Shown here: positions 49,430 to 61,310 of the stretch, in pieces
Position numbering within the stretch: position 1 is the stretch's first letter
How the letters are laid out: every line of letters begins with the position of its first letter
Source: Iris pallida
Lineage: Eukaryota; Streptophyta; Magnoliopsida; Asparagales; Iridaceae
Direction: 5' to 3'
Assembly (NCBI GenBank): GCA_029216955.1
Contig: JANAVB010029819.1
Span: 31,422,586-31,486,585 of the forward strand
Length of the DNA: 64,000 bases
Translations under genes and position numbers: made by a program
The notes under the pieces: model-generated
Seen by the model: the letters and a program-made list of their open reading frames with translations, nothing else
What the model was told of the DNA's origin: nothing
The model's database searches: none

Positions 49430-50893
49430 AGTTGTATTAGGAATATTGAGAAAGGAGAAGCAGTATGCCAAGATTAGTAAGTGCGAATTATGCTTTGATA
49501 GAGTTCCATTCCTTGGACACATTATCTTGGGTGAAGGACTTTCAATGGATCCGGAGAAGATAGCTACCAGAGTGTCTTGGCCGACAACAACATTAGTTAC
49601 AGAAGTTAGGAGTTTTCTCGGACTTGTCGGGCATTACTGCAGGTTCATAGAAAATTTCTCATGGATTGCAGAGTCCATGATGCGATTGACGCGCAAGGAT
49701 CAAGAGTTTCCATGGACAGAAGTTCTCATAAGGCTTTTCAAGAATTAAAGAGGAGGTTGACCTCAACACCTATTTTGACGCTTCCTTCAGGATCGAGAGG
49801 ATTCGTGGGTTATAGGGATGCGTCAGGTAGTGGACTTGGATGTGTTTTTATGCAACATGGAAAGGTCATAGCCTATGCATTGAGGCAGTTGAGGGTAGAT
49901 AAGAAAAATTACCCTACTCATGTTCTGGAGTTAGCAACAGTGATCTTTGCATTGAAGCTATGGAGGCATTATTTATACAGAGAGCGTATGGAGATATTTA
50001 CGGATCAGAAGAGCTTGAAGTATGTCTTCACGCAAAAGGAGTTGAATATAAGACAGAGGTGGAGGTTGGAGCTTATGACAGATTATGATATATAATTGTA
50101 GTACAATCCTGGCAAGGTGAACGTAGTGGAAGACGCTTTGAGTAGGAAGCCTACTGCATATATCTTGACAACTCAGCCACAGTTATTAGAGGATCTTCAG
50201 GAGCTTGGAATAGAAGTCATTACGCTGGAACAACAAAGAGTACTTGCCAATCTTGAAGTACAGTCATCACTTGTGGATAGAATTAAGGCAACGTTACCAA
50301 TAGATGCAAGATTTTGAAGACTTTGCGAGAGGACAGAGGTAAGAGCGACAGATACTTATACCAGAGCTTGTGATGTAGACAGTCGAAGAAGTGAAGCGGA
50401 TTCAGAGTCATCTTCAAAGACCGACAGAAGCATTGGGCTGATACGTATCGTCGACCACTAGAATTCAGGGAGGGAGAGCATGTATTTCTGAGGATTTCAC
50501 CGACTCGGGGCATCATCAGATTCGGGAGTAGGAGGAGTCCAAGGTATATTGGACCGTTCGATATCATTGAGCGTGAAGGAGATGTGGCATATCGTCTTGC
50601 ATTACCCCCATTACTAGAGGGAGTGCATGATGTATTCTATGTCTCACTGCTGAGAAGGTATGTGACTGATCCCAGTCATGTGGTCGACCACTCTGAGATT
50701 ACGATGGGACCAGTTTATCATACGAGGAGCAGCCGGTAGGTACCTTGGGTAGGAGTGAGTAAATGCTCAGAGGGCAGACGATTAGACTGGTTCTTGTTGC
50801 AAGGAGACACCATTCTTCGGAAGAATCAACTTGGGAACGTGAAGATTCTATGCGTGAGCGTTATCCTCACTTATTCGTAGATGCCGGTGAGTC
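49430..50893 (+). pseudogene. Internal domain 2: RT thumb/RNase H and integrase tail remnants
   Basis: Same truncated layout as internal domain 1, including the same loss of integrase core, so the deletion predates the tandem arrangement. RNase H reads [19 protein letters not shown] and [17 protein letters not shown]. The following linker is open (50117-50317). The integrase tail ([30 protein letters not shown]) is slightly better preserved than in copy 1 but still frame-broken. Confidence 0.88.
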
Positions 50894-50978
50894 TTAGCTT
50901 AAGTATTCTTATGATAAGTTTTTTTTATAATTGTGTTATTTTTAATTTCGAGGACAAAATTTTCTAAGGTGGATAGGT

Positions 50979-53970
50979 TGTAAGCCCCCTCATTTTTGGA
51001 TATTATTTTTAATTATTTTATATAGATATTTTAATTTATTAAAGTCAATAATAACTATGTTAGTAGTTTACTGTTGCTTTGATTTTGGAAGCACAATAAA
51101 TATTATTTTCTCAAATCCAGTTCCATGTTTGAATTCTTGACTTGTCCACCTTGAGTTTGATATATCAGGTCCCATCCAATTTTGCTTTTCAACATTCCTT
51201 TGACTTTGCACAATTTCGGGCCAACTTAGGCCAATTTGAGCCATTTGTATAATTTTAACCCAACTTCCAATTTAATTTTGGACTTGACATAGATCGAAAC
51301 CGTATGACCCAATATATGGTTTTGATCAATTTTGAGTCTATAATACACATGCCTAGGGTGTACTATCTAATCGAGTTCACATGTCCTACTTATTTGCAAA
51401 TGGCACATGAGACTCATTAAATTAATTTTTTGGGTCCAATTTGACTAGTAATGCTACTCGGACCCTAACCTAGTCAACCTTACAAGTTAGAGCCTAACTA
51501 GGAGTACCAAAACCAAGTATAAATATATTTAAGAGAATTTTATAGGTTTAATTGCAGCAATATGTAATATTCCCTTATACATTTGGCTTGGTCAAATATC
51601 TAACCAAAATAGAAAACCTATTAATAATAGTATGATTTGGAGAACCAAATCCTATCCAAATTAGATCAAACCAAAGCCCTTGCACTAAATATATATATAC
51701 ACCTATCAAATCCTAACCATCCCCCTCTCTCATAACCACCCACTACTCCATAAATCCCCCCAAACATAGCGGTCACCACTCCAAACTCGAAACCCTAGTC
51801 GACCCCCTTTCTTCATAAAATATAATTTCTCCTCGATTTTTGCGCCAACCACCACCACTTGAACGTCTCTCTCAACATCCCTTCCACCCTAGCAACTGTA
51901 GGAACAACCTTGCGGCCGTTAGAGGGTTGCACGACGCGTTACTTGGGCCGAGACTTTGTTGAATCGAAGTCTGAAATGTCACAGCAGGTTAGTCGACTTG
52001 TAGATGATGTTTCATCCACTTTTTCTTATCTGTTTTTCTCAAACCAAATCTAAGAGTTACTTTTTACGTCTACTCCAACCTCTGATCGTTGGATCTCCTA
52101 GTTCCAAGCGGTTTGTCCGTGGCGTTGATTCTACGACAGGGTATCCAAAACTGACAAATTCTGTTGCAGGCAACTTTTTTCCTATCTAAGGTCAGTTTCT
52201 AACTTTTAATATTTTGATTCAGAATCTAGACGTCGATACCTTTCCGACGCATTTCTGAAAGTCTGGTTTCGCATCCGTTTGCTATTTTTAAAAATTCAAG
52301 ACATTTGTCGTATCACCGAACTCCGAAAAATTCTGTTTTCCTTGTGTCCAAAAGTGTCAAAACACCATGAATCCATATTAAACTTTATTTTGCGAAAGTT
52401 TTAACATTATAAATACTATTTTAACTAATTTCTAGGATTTTTACAGAATTTATTAATTAATTTATATAATCATTGTTTCGGGGCTAAATTAATGGATCGA
52501 TTTAAGGAAGTCATATGTGACAAGGACATAAGACCTCTTATGAAAGGGTTTTCCTTTTGAAAATAGTATTATGATAATATATAAGTATTTATAGATAAAT
52601 TTTAGAATTTAAATATATTATTTTATTATAATTGTAAAGTATTTACGAGAGGTTTTGCTACCTATATGTACTTATATATTAGACGCAGTGTCGTAACAAC
52701 ATTATGGCAACTAGAAGGCTTAGATACTCATATAATTTATATATGGTGTGTTGATATGAAATATTAAATATAGTGTATTATTATAGGTGTGCTTGGGAGG
52801 ATCGACAAGGACACCAGAATTGGACATGCTTACCCGTAAACAGCAGTTACAGGCAAGCGTGCCTTGTCTTCGTTACAGATTATTCTTTTCTATTTTTTTG
52901 TTCTTTTTTATTAGCATTACATGATGTAGGACGTTGATACTTAGTGTCTGTTTATAGACGGGTGCCGATGTCATGATAGTGACATCGAGTATTGACATTA
53001 GGCATTACGTACATACTGATTTGTCCTTTGACACAATTGACCACAGGACACCGACACATTCATGATACGAGGTTTACATGACTATTCATGGTATTGACCT
53101 CGTGTTAGTATTCTAGAATTATTTATTAGTATTGCTATTACTTTCAAGATGACTGTACAGACTTGACATTGCTAGATTCTAGACATGGAGATTGGGGAGA
53201 ACTTGACTACAATATCAGACCTATTGTCGTATGACCCGTTGTTTAGTGACCTTTATCTCTGTAGCAGAGTAAGGGATTATCATTGTCGAGAATTGATTGT
53301 CCTTGGTGCCACGACATAGGTACTGTGGACAATACCCTGCTGAGGTGCTAGTGAGCCTTAGTGGAGGGGGTCTGGTATTCTAGAAAAGTATCTCACTTGC
53401 ATAGCACATAGACGGATACGGTAGATTGCCTTAGTTCATATTTTTAATTTTGTACCTTGGCATGCATATTATGCACCTTGCTAGTCCTCTGAGGACCTGG
53501 CTATTTCTCAGGCTTAGACTAAGCTGAAGACTACCCGGAGGTTTACGGTTCGGGAGCTGAGACCAGAGGCGTACCGACACAGGAGGACGAGATAGTGCTA
53601 GAGGATTTCTCGTAATCATATTACCTTTAGTCTTGCTACATTATTTCCTTTTCATTTTATCAGACTTGTAGTTGATTTGTACTTTGTTTCTATCTAAGTG
53701 ATTTAAGGATGTTTTACCCGCACAGACTTTATTACTTTTATTGCTGGATATTTGAGACATTTTCTTATTTATTCTTGATCTTTTTGTGGACTCTGTGGAT
53801 GTGATTAGATGTTTATACCTGTGGACTGTGTTATTTTTTTGGGTATTTTCATGATTTATAGCTTAAGTATTTCGCTAATGTGCTTGTAGTGTAGTTTGGC
53901 ACATTAGTGAAGTACTGCTGGCATGTATTCGTATTCTCGGTCCTACGTAGTTTGGGAGTGGGGCGTTACA
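50979..53970 (+). repeat. LTR C of tandem element (2992 bp)
   Basis: 3' LTR of unit 2, preceded by polypurine tract 50946-50978 and followed by the AGGCC duplication. A few bases shorter than A and B through small indels. Confidence 0.95.
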
Positions 53971-53975
53971 AGGCC

Positions 53976-54335
53976 CCACATTTGCATCTGAACTTCTGGC
54001 ATAACCACCTCAATCCCCAGGCTCTCCAAATCTGCTAGCAAGTGACGATCCATAGTCAAACACATGGCTGTCGGATACCTACTCAAGACATAGGCAACCA
54101 CGTTGGCCTTTCCTGGGTGATACTGCAGTGAAATGTCAAAGTCCTTCATCAACTCCAACCACCTGTGCTGCCTCATGTTGAGCTCCTTCTGTGTAAACAC
54201 ATACTTCAAGCTCTTATGATCTATAAAGATCTCCACCCACTCTCCGTATAAGTAGTGTTTTTACAACTTCAAAGAAAATATAACTGCAGCCAACTTCAAG
54301 TCGTGGGTAGGGTAGTTCTTCTCATGGGTACGTAA
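53976..54335 (-). pseudogene. Gypsy element 3 RNase H fragment
   Basis: Minus strand: [20 protein letters not shown], a stop replacing the usual Trp, then [39 protein letters not shown] and the linker to integrase. Tyr replaces Asp in the normally conserved VVADALSR motif. Bounded on the right by the CACTA 2 insertion and on the left by the tandem element. Confidence 0.88.
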
Positions 54336-54530
54336 CACTACACCAAAACGTGCAATTTGTAACACTATTTTTTTACAATTAGTAACGGTTATTACCGTGA
54401 CACTATTGTAATGGTAATAACTGTTACAATAATTAAAAAACCGTTATAATAATTTTAATTTTCTAATATTGTTATTTTTATAATTTATGTAACAATAAAA
54501 ACCGTTACAAATATAAGTGTTACAAGGAAA
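54336..54530 (+). repeat. CACTA 2 left TIR and subterminal repeats
   Basis: TIR, then 'agtaacggttattaccgtga' and several 'aaccgttacaa' variants. Shorter than the right array. Confidence 0.85.
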
Positions 54531-55968
54531 AAAAAGGTCCAGTTCCCACACAAATTTTTACTCTTCCCGCACAATTTTTCACTATGTTTGACATGGAGCG
54601 AAATTTGAGAAATAATTTCTCACCATTCCCACATCCCTCTCTTCTTTTTTGTGCATTTCTCACCATTCCCACATCTCTCTCCTCCTTATGCGACAACTCG
54701 ACCGCCAACGCCACTGTCTTCACCGCAAAAGAGCCCTCATCTTAGTAAGCTTTCGGTGGTGCCAGTGAAGAAGGAAGTCGTCATCAATGGAATCAACTCT
54801 ACCGATGAACATCCCTCTCTCCAAATCCAGAAGCTCGCTCACAGCAGGAGAAAGAGAGTATCTTCGATGGAATCAACTCTCATTATGTTTATTTACATGT
54901 TTTCAGTGTTCTAGAGAACAAAGTCCCGGCTAATGGAACGCCCTCATCCCTACCGATCTCAGCATCGCCATCCCGATGGAACCTAAGCTGGCATCGGTGA
55001 GTATCCCCCCATGCCCACGACATGTTTGATAAAATGCGTGTTTAATTTGATGAAATAAAAGGACCTTAATTTGATGCGGTTCCTCTAGCGTGCCTGCTAC
55101 TGGGGGTACCGGCAGCACCCGTCGAGCATGCGGGTCACCTCCCGTACCGACCCGATAAGGCATGCCGCCTTTGCTACAAGGCTAAGCAGGCCCGTTGTCT
55201 TCTCAACCCTAACCTACCATTCAATGCAAACATTTAATCTAGGTATTTTAAAAAATAATAATCTCATTTGACATCTATGTACCACGAATACTGATATGGG
55301 TACTGACTCAGGGACATACAAATAGAGTTTGGGAACTACATGCTTTTTGGTTTATATCAGTATAGGTTGATGGGGAATGTTGTTGTATGACAGCCTTTGA
55401 AGGTGTCCTTCTACTGGTTAGTATGTAGAGTGTCTATGACCTATTCTTGTTTGTGCACCATATATTTTGGTGCTATGTCGAGTGTCTATTCCTCTGCTTT
55501 AAGGAAGAGGGCCTGCTATGGCTTTCAATGAGGTGTTGAGGTTGAGTTTGAGGTGGGAATGTCCAAGTGACACTGTTAATAGAAATGCCAATGAATGGTT
55601 TGGTATCAAGGTTGGGGAATGGGTTTATTGGCTATTGTGCGTTCTTTTATATTACTGACAGCAATCATGCTAAAAATTCATGATGGAACCATGTCACTAT
55701 GGACCTATAATCATCTTAATCATGCTAAAAATTCATGATGGAACCATGTTACTATGGATTTATTGGCTATTGTGCGTTCTTTGTGGTTGCAAATCGACTT
55801 GTAGTTGGGTGTGCCGATTAAGATACGACAACACAAAAAAAAGGTAAGGAAGAAAAATATGTAAGTTGGTCAGGTAACATGGAAAATAGGCCCTTTTCAT
55901 CTCCAAGTATGCATCATTGAATTTATTTCTTTAAATTTTCTTCTATAATGTGTATTATGTACTTGACA
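54531..55968 (+). other. CACTA 2 left internal region, unidentified
   Basis: Part of 54650-55230 looks exonic in composition, with a possible intron (GTGAGT at about 55000 to CTCTAG at 55090) between GC-richer blocks, but the translation matches no family I recognise. 55600-55790 holds two near-identical copies of 'aatcatgctaaaaattcatg' plus 'tttattggctattgtgcgtt'. It may be a further captured fragment. Confidence 0.4.
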
Positions 55969-56001
55969 TTTTCAATAACTTAGAGGGTTCACGTCAAGTC
56001 G
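55969..56001 (+). repeat. Left arm of 33 bp inverted repeat around RRM fragment
   Basis: Pairs with 56771-56803 at 32 of 33 positions. A separate 21 bp direct repeat, 'aaattttcttctataatgtg' plus t, lies at 55933-55953 and 56801-56821. Confidence 0.9.
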
Positions 56002-56072
56002 ACAGCTCTATTAGGAAGAGAAGATCCTGCTCTGATAAGAAGAGATGATCCATCTCTGTAAGAAGAGAAGAG

Positions 56073-56384
56073 CCTGCTCTATTAAGAAGAGAGGTTGCTT
56101 TGGGTGTTAAGCCTGGAAACATAGATTTTGAAAGAACTGAACCTTTGAGAAAATCTGAAGGTAGGCTTGCAGATGAAACCAATATTTTATTTGTTGATGG
56201 TCTGCCATGTAATTGCACCAGAAGAGAAGTGGCACGTATCCTTTTGGTTGTAGTCTATTTTACTTGTTTTAAAATGATTTCATGCTAATTGATCTTTAGC
56301 CATCCTTAATTAAAATTTAAAGATCTGTTTCGTCCATTTATTGGTTTCATGGAAATTAGCGTTGTTCACAAGGAGGCTAGACGT
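56073..56384 (+). pseudogene. Captured RRM RNA-binding protein fragment (two exons)
   Basis: Exon 1 (to 56235) reads GNIDFERTEPLRKSEGRLAD then ETNILFVDGLPCNCTRREV. Exon 2 (56323-56384) continues with LFRPFIGFMEISVVHKEARR. The intron has GT at 56236 and AG at 56321-56322, and a His codon is split across it with correct phase. This is the first half of an RRM (RNP2-like ILFVDGLP) of the plant RRM family with a TRREV...LFRPF signature, probably binding mRNA in its parent. The RNP1 half is missing and a stop lies upstream near 56058, so it is a fragment. Confidence 0.82.
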
Positions 56385-56770
56385 GTAAGTATACAACACT
56401 ATCAGTTCCTTTTCATCATTACCTATTTATTTCTTGTTTAGTATCTCTTGCATTGATGAATGTGATCCATAATCCTATATGATATATATTTGTTACGAAT
56501 TTGTACTCTGATTCCCAAATGCTTGGTATCATGGTTTTGTGGAATATAGTTAAGCATGCATTAATAATGATGTATTGTTGCTGGCACCACTATTTAGTTT
56601 TTAGTTTTTACCTTCAATGATTAGTTTTAGTTTCTTAATTTTTCTTAAGTCCTCTCAAAGCAAGACATGATCATCATCATGTTCACCCAAGCATTCCTCC
56701 TATAAGAGTTGGGTCAATTACGAGCATAAGAAAGCTATGTAATATAAACAAACTTTTTATGAGCGGCTAT

Positions 56771-56803
56771 CGACTTAACGTGAACCCTCTAAGTTATTGA
56801 AAA
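56771..56803 (-). repeat. Right arm of 33 bp inverted repeat
   Basis: Reverse complement of 55969-56001 with one mismatch; brackets the captured RRM exons. Confidence 0.9.
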
Positions 56804-56909
56804 TTTTCTTCTATAATGTGTCACATATAACACGATGTGACCACAGACACAACACCAATTTTTTAAAGTGATTTTCTAGTCCGTCATTGCTAAAGTATAT
56901 ATTATCAGA

Positions 56910-58017
56910 TACAGGAAATATCAATAGAAGTGGTTATCTTTCTCTCTTAATTATTATCAATGTCTTTTAATTAAAAAAAATTAAATGTTACTGAATGCTC
57001 ACAAAATAGGAAGTAAATAATGTTACGACCTAATTTGAATTTGCTACAGAAGGCGTATATAATTCATTCTCCCATCCAAACAACAAACACGAGTCTGGGA
57101 GAAGTAAGGATAATGTTATTTCATAAACAGTCTAGAATTTTATACTACACCCACAATATTGTATTCGCGAATAGACCTCTGTATGTATGGAGAGGGATGA
57201 TTTTTTTACATGTACTTTGGCGCTAAATTTGTTTCAAGATCTCACACTAAAGTCCAGCTCAAGTTCCAGATTCGATACTATAAACCATTCACTGCACAAA
57301 AAAAGAAGTGGCATGAGACACAAGGCAACGGGGGCAATATTATATTCACAAAAGACAATTAGGTAGAAAAGTCTTCTCTAATGCAAAATTATTGAGAAGA
57401 CAATAAAAATTATTATTTAATAACTTTCAAGACAACTTCTCCTCTGCTTTCTTTTTATAAATATTTTTATTCATGATTGATGAAGATAAAGTCTTTGTAA
57501 GAACATTGTCTAGAAGTGGACAACCAACTTCACAATGTCTTTGGCATTGTCATGACATGTCATCTTCATAATTTATTTGACATTTGCATTAGAGAATGAC
57601 TTTTTAAATGAAATCTTGTCATTTCTATGTGGCAACAACTTTTTTTCAAACTCACAAAATAGGCATTGAGATGTTATTAGCACTGCCAACCTTGGAAGAT
57701 ATTTCTATAGAGGACTTTGAAAAGGAAGTGTCACGACCCTGGACAAAGATCATTTCAGTAAAGGATAGCTCCGAAGTAAACTGAGTGGTCGAAAGTTATC
57801 CCGCAATATGAAGTGCAAAATCTGGAATCATCTACTTTACTCCATTGGTTCATGGAGTCTCCTGTCCCTCGGCTATCTTTTTTTCACATATCACATGACT
57901 TTTCTATCCGAATTAATATGTTCCAAAGTTTCGCTTATAATACTTTTCCCTAATCCTAATTTGGGCTCATAATATTGACATTTCTTAGTATAACCACTTC
58001 TATTGATATTTCCTGTA
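56910..58017. mobile_element. Candidate TIR element with perfect 28 bp inverted ends
   Basis: 56910-56937 and 57990-58017 are perfect reverse complements (ends TACAGGAAATATC). The 1.1 kb between is AT-rich without a recognisable gene. Terminal TA could be a TA target duplication, as in Tc1/mariner or Harbinger-like elements, but no longer duplication is visible. It may instead be a relic of an inversion. Confidence 0.5.
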
Positions 58018-59400
58018 CCTGTTAACATTCTCAGGGAAGAAAACAAGTTATCCCAGAAAATTATTTTATTTGTAAAAGTAACAATTTAGTAAATTGGATG
58101 CTCTAAGTTAGGTATGAGAACTTAGACAATAATGTTCACTGATCATTTGAAATGAAACTTCAACTCTAAAACTTTTCCAATTTGAAGAACGATAATAGAT
58201 GCTCGAAGTTAGGTATTGGAGTTTACTTCATGTGTTAAATTCTCATACCGAAAACACAATGTTAAAATACCTGCCATTTGCACCAAAAACTCTGTAGTTG
58301 CGATGAAGGTTTTAAGGTTTAACTATTTATGTTGCTCCAGTACTTTGGTATATTCTTGCTGTAGCTTAGGCATGCATACGTTGCAGATCTTGGTGATTGT
58401 GCAACATATATGTATCAAGGTTTTTTGGCGGGACACTTTTTTGCTTGATTTTGTATTTTTGTGGCATAGATATTCCATTTATTTTTTTTATAGTTATTCT
58501 CCTATCATTGCGTCAAACTACCAATTTGCAAATGGGTAGTATCTGAGCTCTGAAATGGGTTCCTTTCATGTGCAGAAATATTTTAGTGGAAGGGTCTACA
58601 GACCTTCATCTATGTTATTAGCATTCAGGAGCACTAAGGCAAAGAACTGATAGATTGGGTTTGAGTTGAATATGGTATCTTAATGTTCTCTCTCTTTTAT
58701 GTTGAACACCAACTCTTAAGGTTTTGTCATTTTAGCTCAATATATCATGAAATATTTAGAACTTATTTGTTTGGGGTCCAGCTTAAATGTTTATGCCATT
58801 GTGGTTAAATGATGAGCTTTGACAAGCATTTGAAACTCTTAGATGCATGTGTTTTGTTGATATTGGTTTTGATTCTAGGAAATGGCTTTCCCTAGTTCTT
58901 CTAATTTAACTACCCTAATCACAGAGGTATGACAAGACTGTCAAGGGTATGTTGCTCAAAACCATATAGCAATCATTTTTCTTGCGAGAGGTATGGGGTT
59001 AATTCAATTCCCTGCATCTCCATATTTTACTTCATCCCTGATTTTTATTCTCATGTATCTGGTTTAGTAGTATCAAAGTCAAAACCTATATAAGCTGTTT
59101 ATAGGAATAGTATTGGACTCAAAGGATTAGGTTAAAATTCTCTATTGTTGTACTATGAGATTATCTGTTGATATAATATAAGTATATCCCTTGAACCTCA
59201 AAACTGGAGAGTTTTGGTGTAGTTGTAGGGACTTTAGCATGGTATCAAAAAAACTCATGTTCCACTGGGTCCAAAAGATTGTTTTTTCTTCAAAAGATTA
59301 TTTTCAACTAGCTTCCAATTGTTAGTAGTGGTGTGACAGTTATTATTTAAGATGTCAAACTGATTTTTTTTTGTTATCATTGAGAAGGATACTGTGTTAG
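58018..59400 (+). other. CACTA 2 interior, AT-rich, no identified exon
   Basis: Intron-like AT-rich sequence. Short open frames (58216-58539 and others) match nothing I know. It may include upstream introns or exons of the captured polymerase gene that I cannot recognise. Confidence 0.4.
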
Positions 59401-60010
59401 CCTCTATTGGAATCGCACAAAGGGCTAGGCATCCAGATGAACTTAAGGGCGACGACAACAATTGGATTATTGATATTGAGTACTACTTGTCAAAACAGGT
59501 TTCTTAGTTCTGTTACCATTTTAGAGAAGGACTGATAGCAACATTTTCTTGCCTTATCAAACTTTTCTTGTTTTATTTATGAATATTGTTTTCCCATGGT
59601 CAGATTCACCCTGTTGTTTCACGCTTGTGCGCTTCTATTGAGGGCACAAGCCCAGCAAGATAGCTGATTGTCTAAGACTTGATTCATCTAAGGTGATTAT
59701 TATGTAACCATGTGATACGTTCTTGTTGCTTGTTTCACTATTCTAATGTTGGTGCCTTTACATTGCTGTACATAGTTCCAAAATAAGACAGTTGATTCAG
59801 CTAGCAAAGATCCGTCAAGCATACTTCTATCAGTAGTAGACCAAGGTGAAAGGTAAACCATATTTTAGATAAAAGTTTTTTTGTTATAAGTATATGAGGG
59901 ATCAGAATATGTATAACATTTTGTAGATTTTTTCATGTGACTAAATACTTGCAGGTATAATGGCTGTGAGTTACTATGGCTATCATGTCCAAGTTGCTCT
60001 GGTACCTTTG
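59401..60010 (+). pseudogene. POLA1-like: Captured DNA polymerase alpha catalytic subunit exons
   Basis: Four exons with GT..AG borders: 59401-59498 (IGIAQRARHPDELKG to IDIEYYLSKQ), 59604-59692 (IHPVVSRLCASIEGTSPAR), 59776-59852 (KDPSSILLSVVDQGE) and 59955 to about 60010 (YNGCELLWLSCPSCSGTF). Collinear with the family-B polymerase region just after the catalytic domain, leading into the first cysteine pair of the C-terminal zinc module. In its parent the enzyme primes nuclear DNA replication with primase. One base is missing near 59661, and only about 105 residues are present, so it is a captured, non-functional piece. Introns retained, so captured from DNA, not mRNA. Confidence 0.88.
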
Positions 60011-61200
60011 CAATCACATGCTTAGTCTCTCCCTTCTCTGAACAGCTATTTGACTATTAACTGTCATTGCCTCCTGAACTGATAGGAATAATAGTGAGAT
60101 TACGAGCCCTTCTAATGGAGTACACCTGCTAGATACTCAAGGATTTACACACAGGCTTAAGTAACCAAAACCCATATAATTGACATTCAAGTTATTGAAC
60201 AGAACACAAGATGATTGGTAAAGGTTAAGGACAGGCTTGGGCAACACATGGGTGCTTGAACCATATGGTGTATGTCAGGTGACATTGCCTGTGTTAATAG
60301 CAATTCTCTGCTATAAAGGTCTGCTAACCTTATAGGGACTGGACCTTAGTATCCATGTTTTCAACATATTGAACTGAACCAATATGTACATCTGGGCTGA
60401 TACATGCCAACCTCAGGGGCTGCACATGTATTATTACAGAATTACCTTACTCTCGTCTACAGGAACCAACCCCTTTACTACGATTACTACTGCTACTCAA
60501 GACCAACAGGTTCCTATGGATTGAAACATGATGCAGGCCTGGTCACCAAGTTTTGTGGGTCAGTACATTGCTTTGTGCACTGATCAAGGATGCATTGGGT
60601 CCATGAGATGGACTGAAACCATCCACACTCCTATTATTCTAGGCTATGCTATGATACATCTCTAGTCCATAGTTTCTGTCAAAACATGGGCATAGACTGG
60701 GATTATATGATGTTGCAAGCATGACAGTGATGAATGCAATTAGTCTAGTGTACATGCAATATATGCATGAGGTTATGTTTGAAACGCAGAATCAAAGTGA
60801 GCAGGACATGTGAAATGTGGGACTGAAATGGGTACGTAGGGTTGAGTGAATGCAGGTAATAGGATATTCAAGTGAATTCTGATACCTGACAGGTATCAGA
60901 GAAGGCAGGGGAAAGAGTGATCATTAGTGAAATGGAAAATGCAATGTAGTGAATCATTTTGGGATGCAGAACATGCTGATATGATGCAGTGGCTTAATTG
61001 CCTCTGATATATGTTGTATCAGATCTGCAGGCAATCAGAGAATGCAGTAAGGATATGTGAACTTCTATATGTGTATCAGATCTAGAAGTCACCATTATCT
61101 GTTGGTTTACCTGCGACAAAAGTTTTCTTCATTTACATGCTTTTACAATCTTACTATGCTTTTACATCCTAGTTGATTGGTCTTTTTCATTCAATTTTTT
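60011..61200 (+). other. CACTA 2 interior downstream of polymerase exons
   Basis: Mostly intron-like. The next cysteine-rich exons of the polymerase are not recognisable. Contains the first copy (60721-60915) of a ~190 bp direct repeat. Confidence 0.45.
60721..60915 (+). repeat. ~190 bp direct repeat, copy 1
   Basis: Near-identical to 61736-61930, sharing 'gacagtgatgaatgcaatta' at the start and 'caggtatcagagaaggcagg' at the end; about 1.01 kb apart in the same orientation. Confidence 0.92.
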
Positions 61201-61228
61201 TTTTGCCTATTTGACAAGGAAAGAGACC

Positions 61229-61310
61229 TCCAATGTCGGTATTGGATTGGAACATGCCAAACCATATCGGTTTCGGCCGAATCGGCTGATACTGCAAACT
61301 ATGATAAGCA
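61229..61310 (+). repeat. Dispersed 'aacatgccaaacc-tatcgg' repeat
   Basis: About 80 bp similar to 13940-14060 in CACTA 1, without the expanded GGTATC tracts. Read as a small dispersed repeat present in both CACTA elements. Confidence 0.7.

Larger units (their letters stand above)
39192..53970 (+). mobile_element. Tandem gypsy derivative: LTR-internal-LTR-internal-LTR, TSD AGGCC
   Basis: Three LTRs (39192-42192, 45086-48086, 50979-53970) flank two internal domains (42193-45085 and 48087-50978; 2893 and 2892 bp). All LTRs open TGTAAGCCCCCTC and close GTTACA. A single 5 bp duplication AGGCC brackets the whole array (39187-39191 and 53971-53975); none flanks the middle LTR. Each internal domain has a tRNA-Ile primer site and a polypurine tract, but no gag, protease, RT palm or integrase core. 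It is a non-autonomous gypsy derivative that became a two-unit tandem sharing a central LTR. Confidence 0.95.

Noticed and set aside
59401..60010. An intact host DNA polymerase alpha gene in the window
   Set aside because: Only about 105 residues with a frameshift; the catalytic domain is absent and the fragment lies between CACTA terminal repeats.
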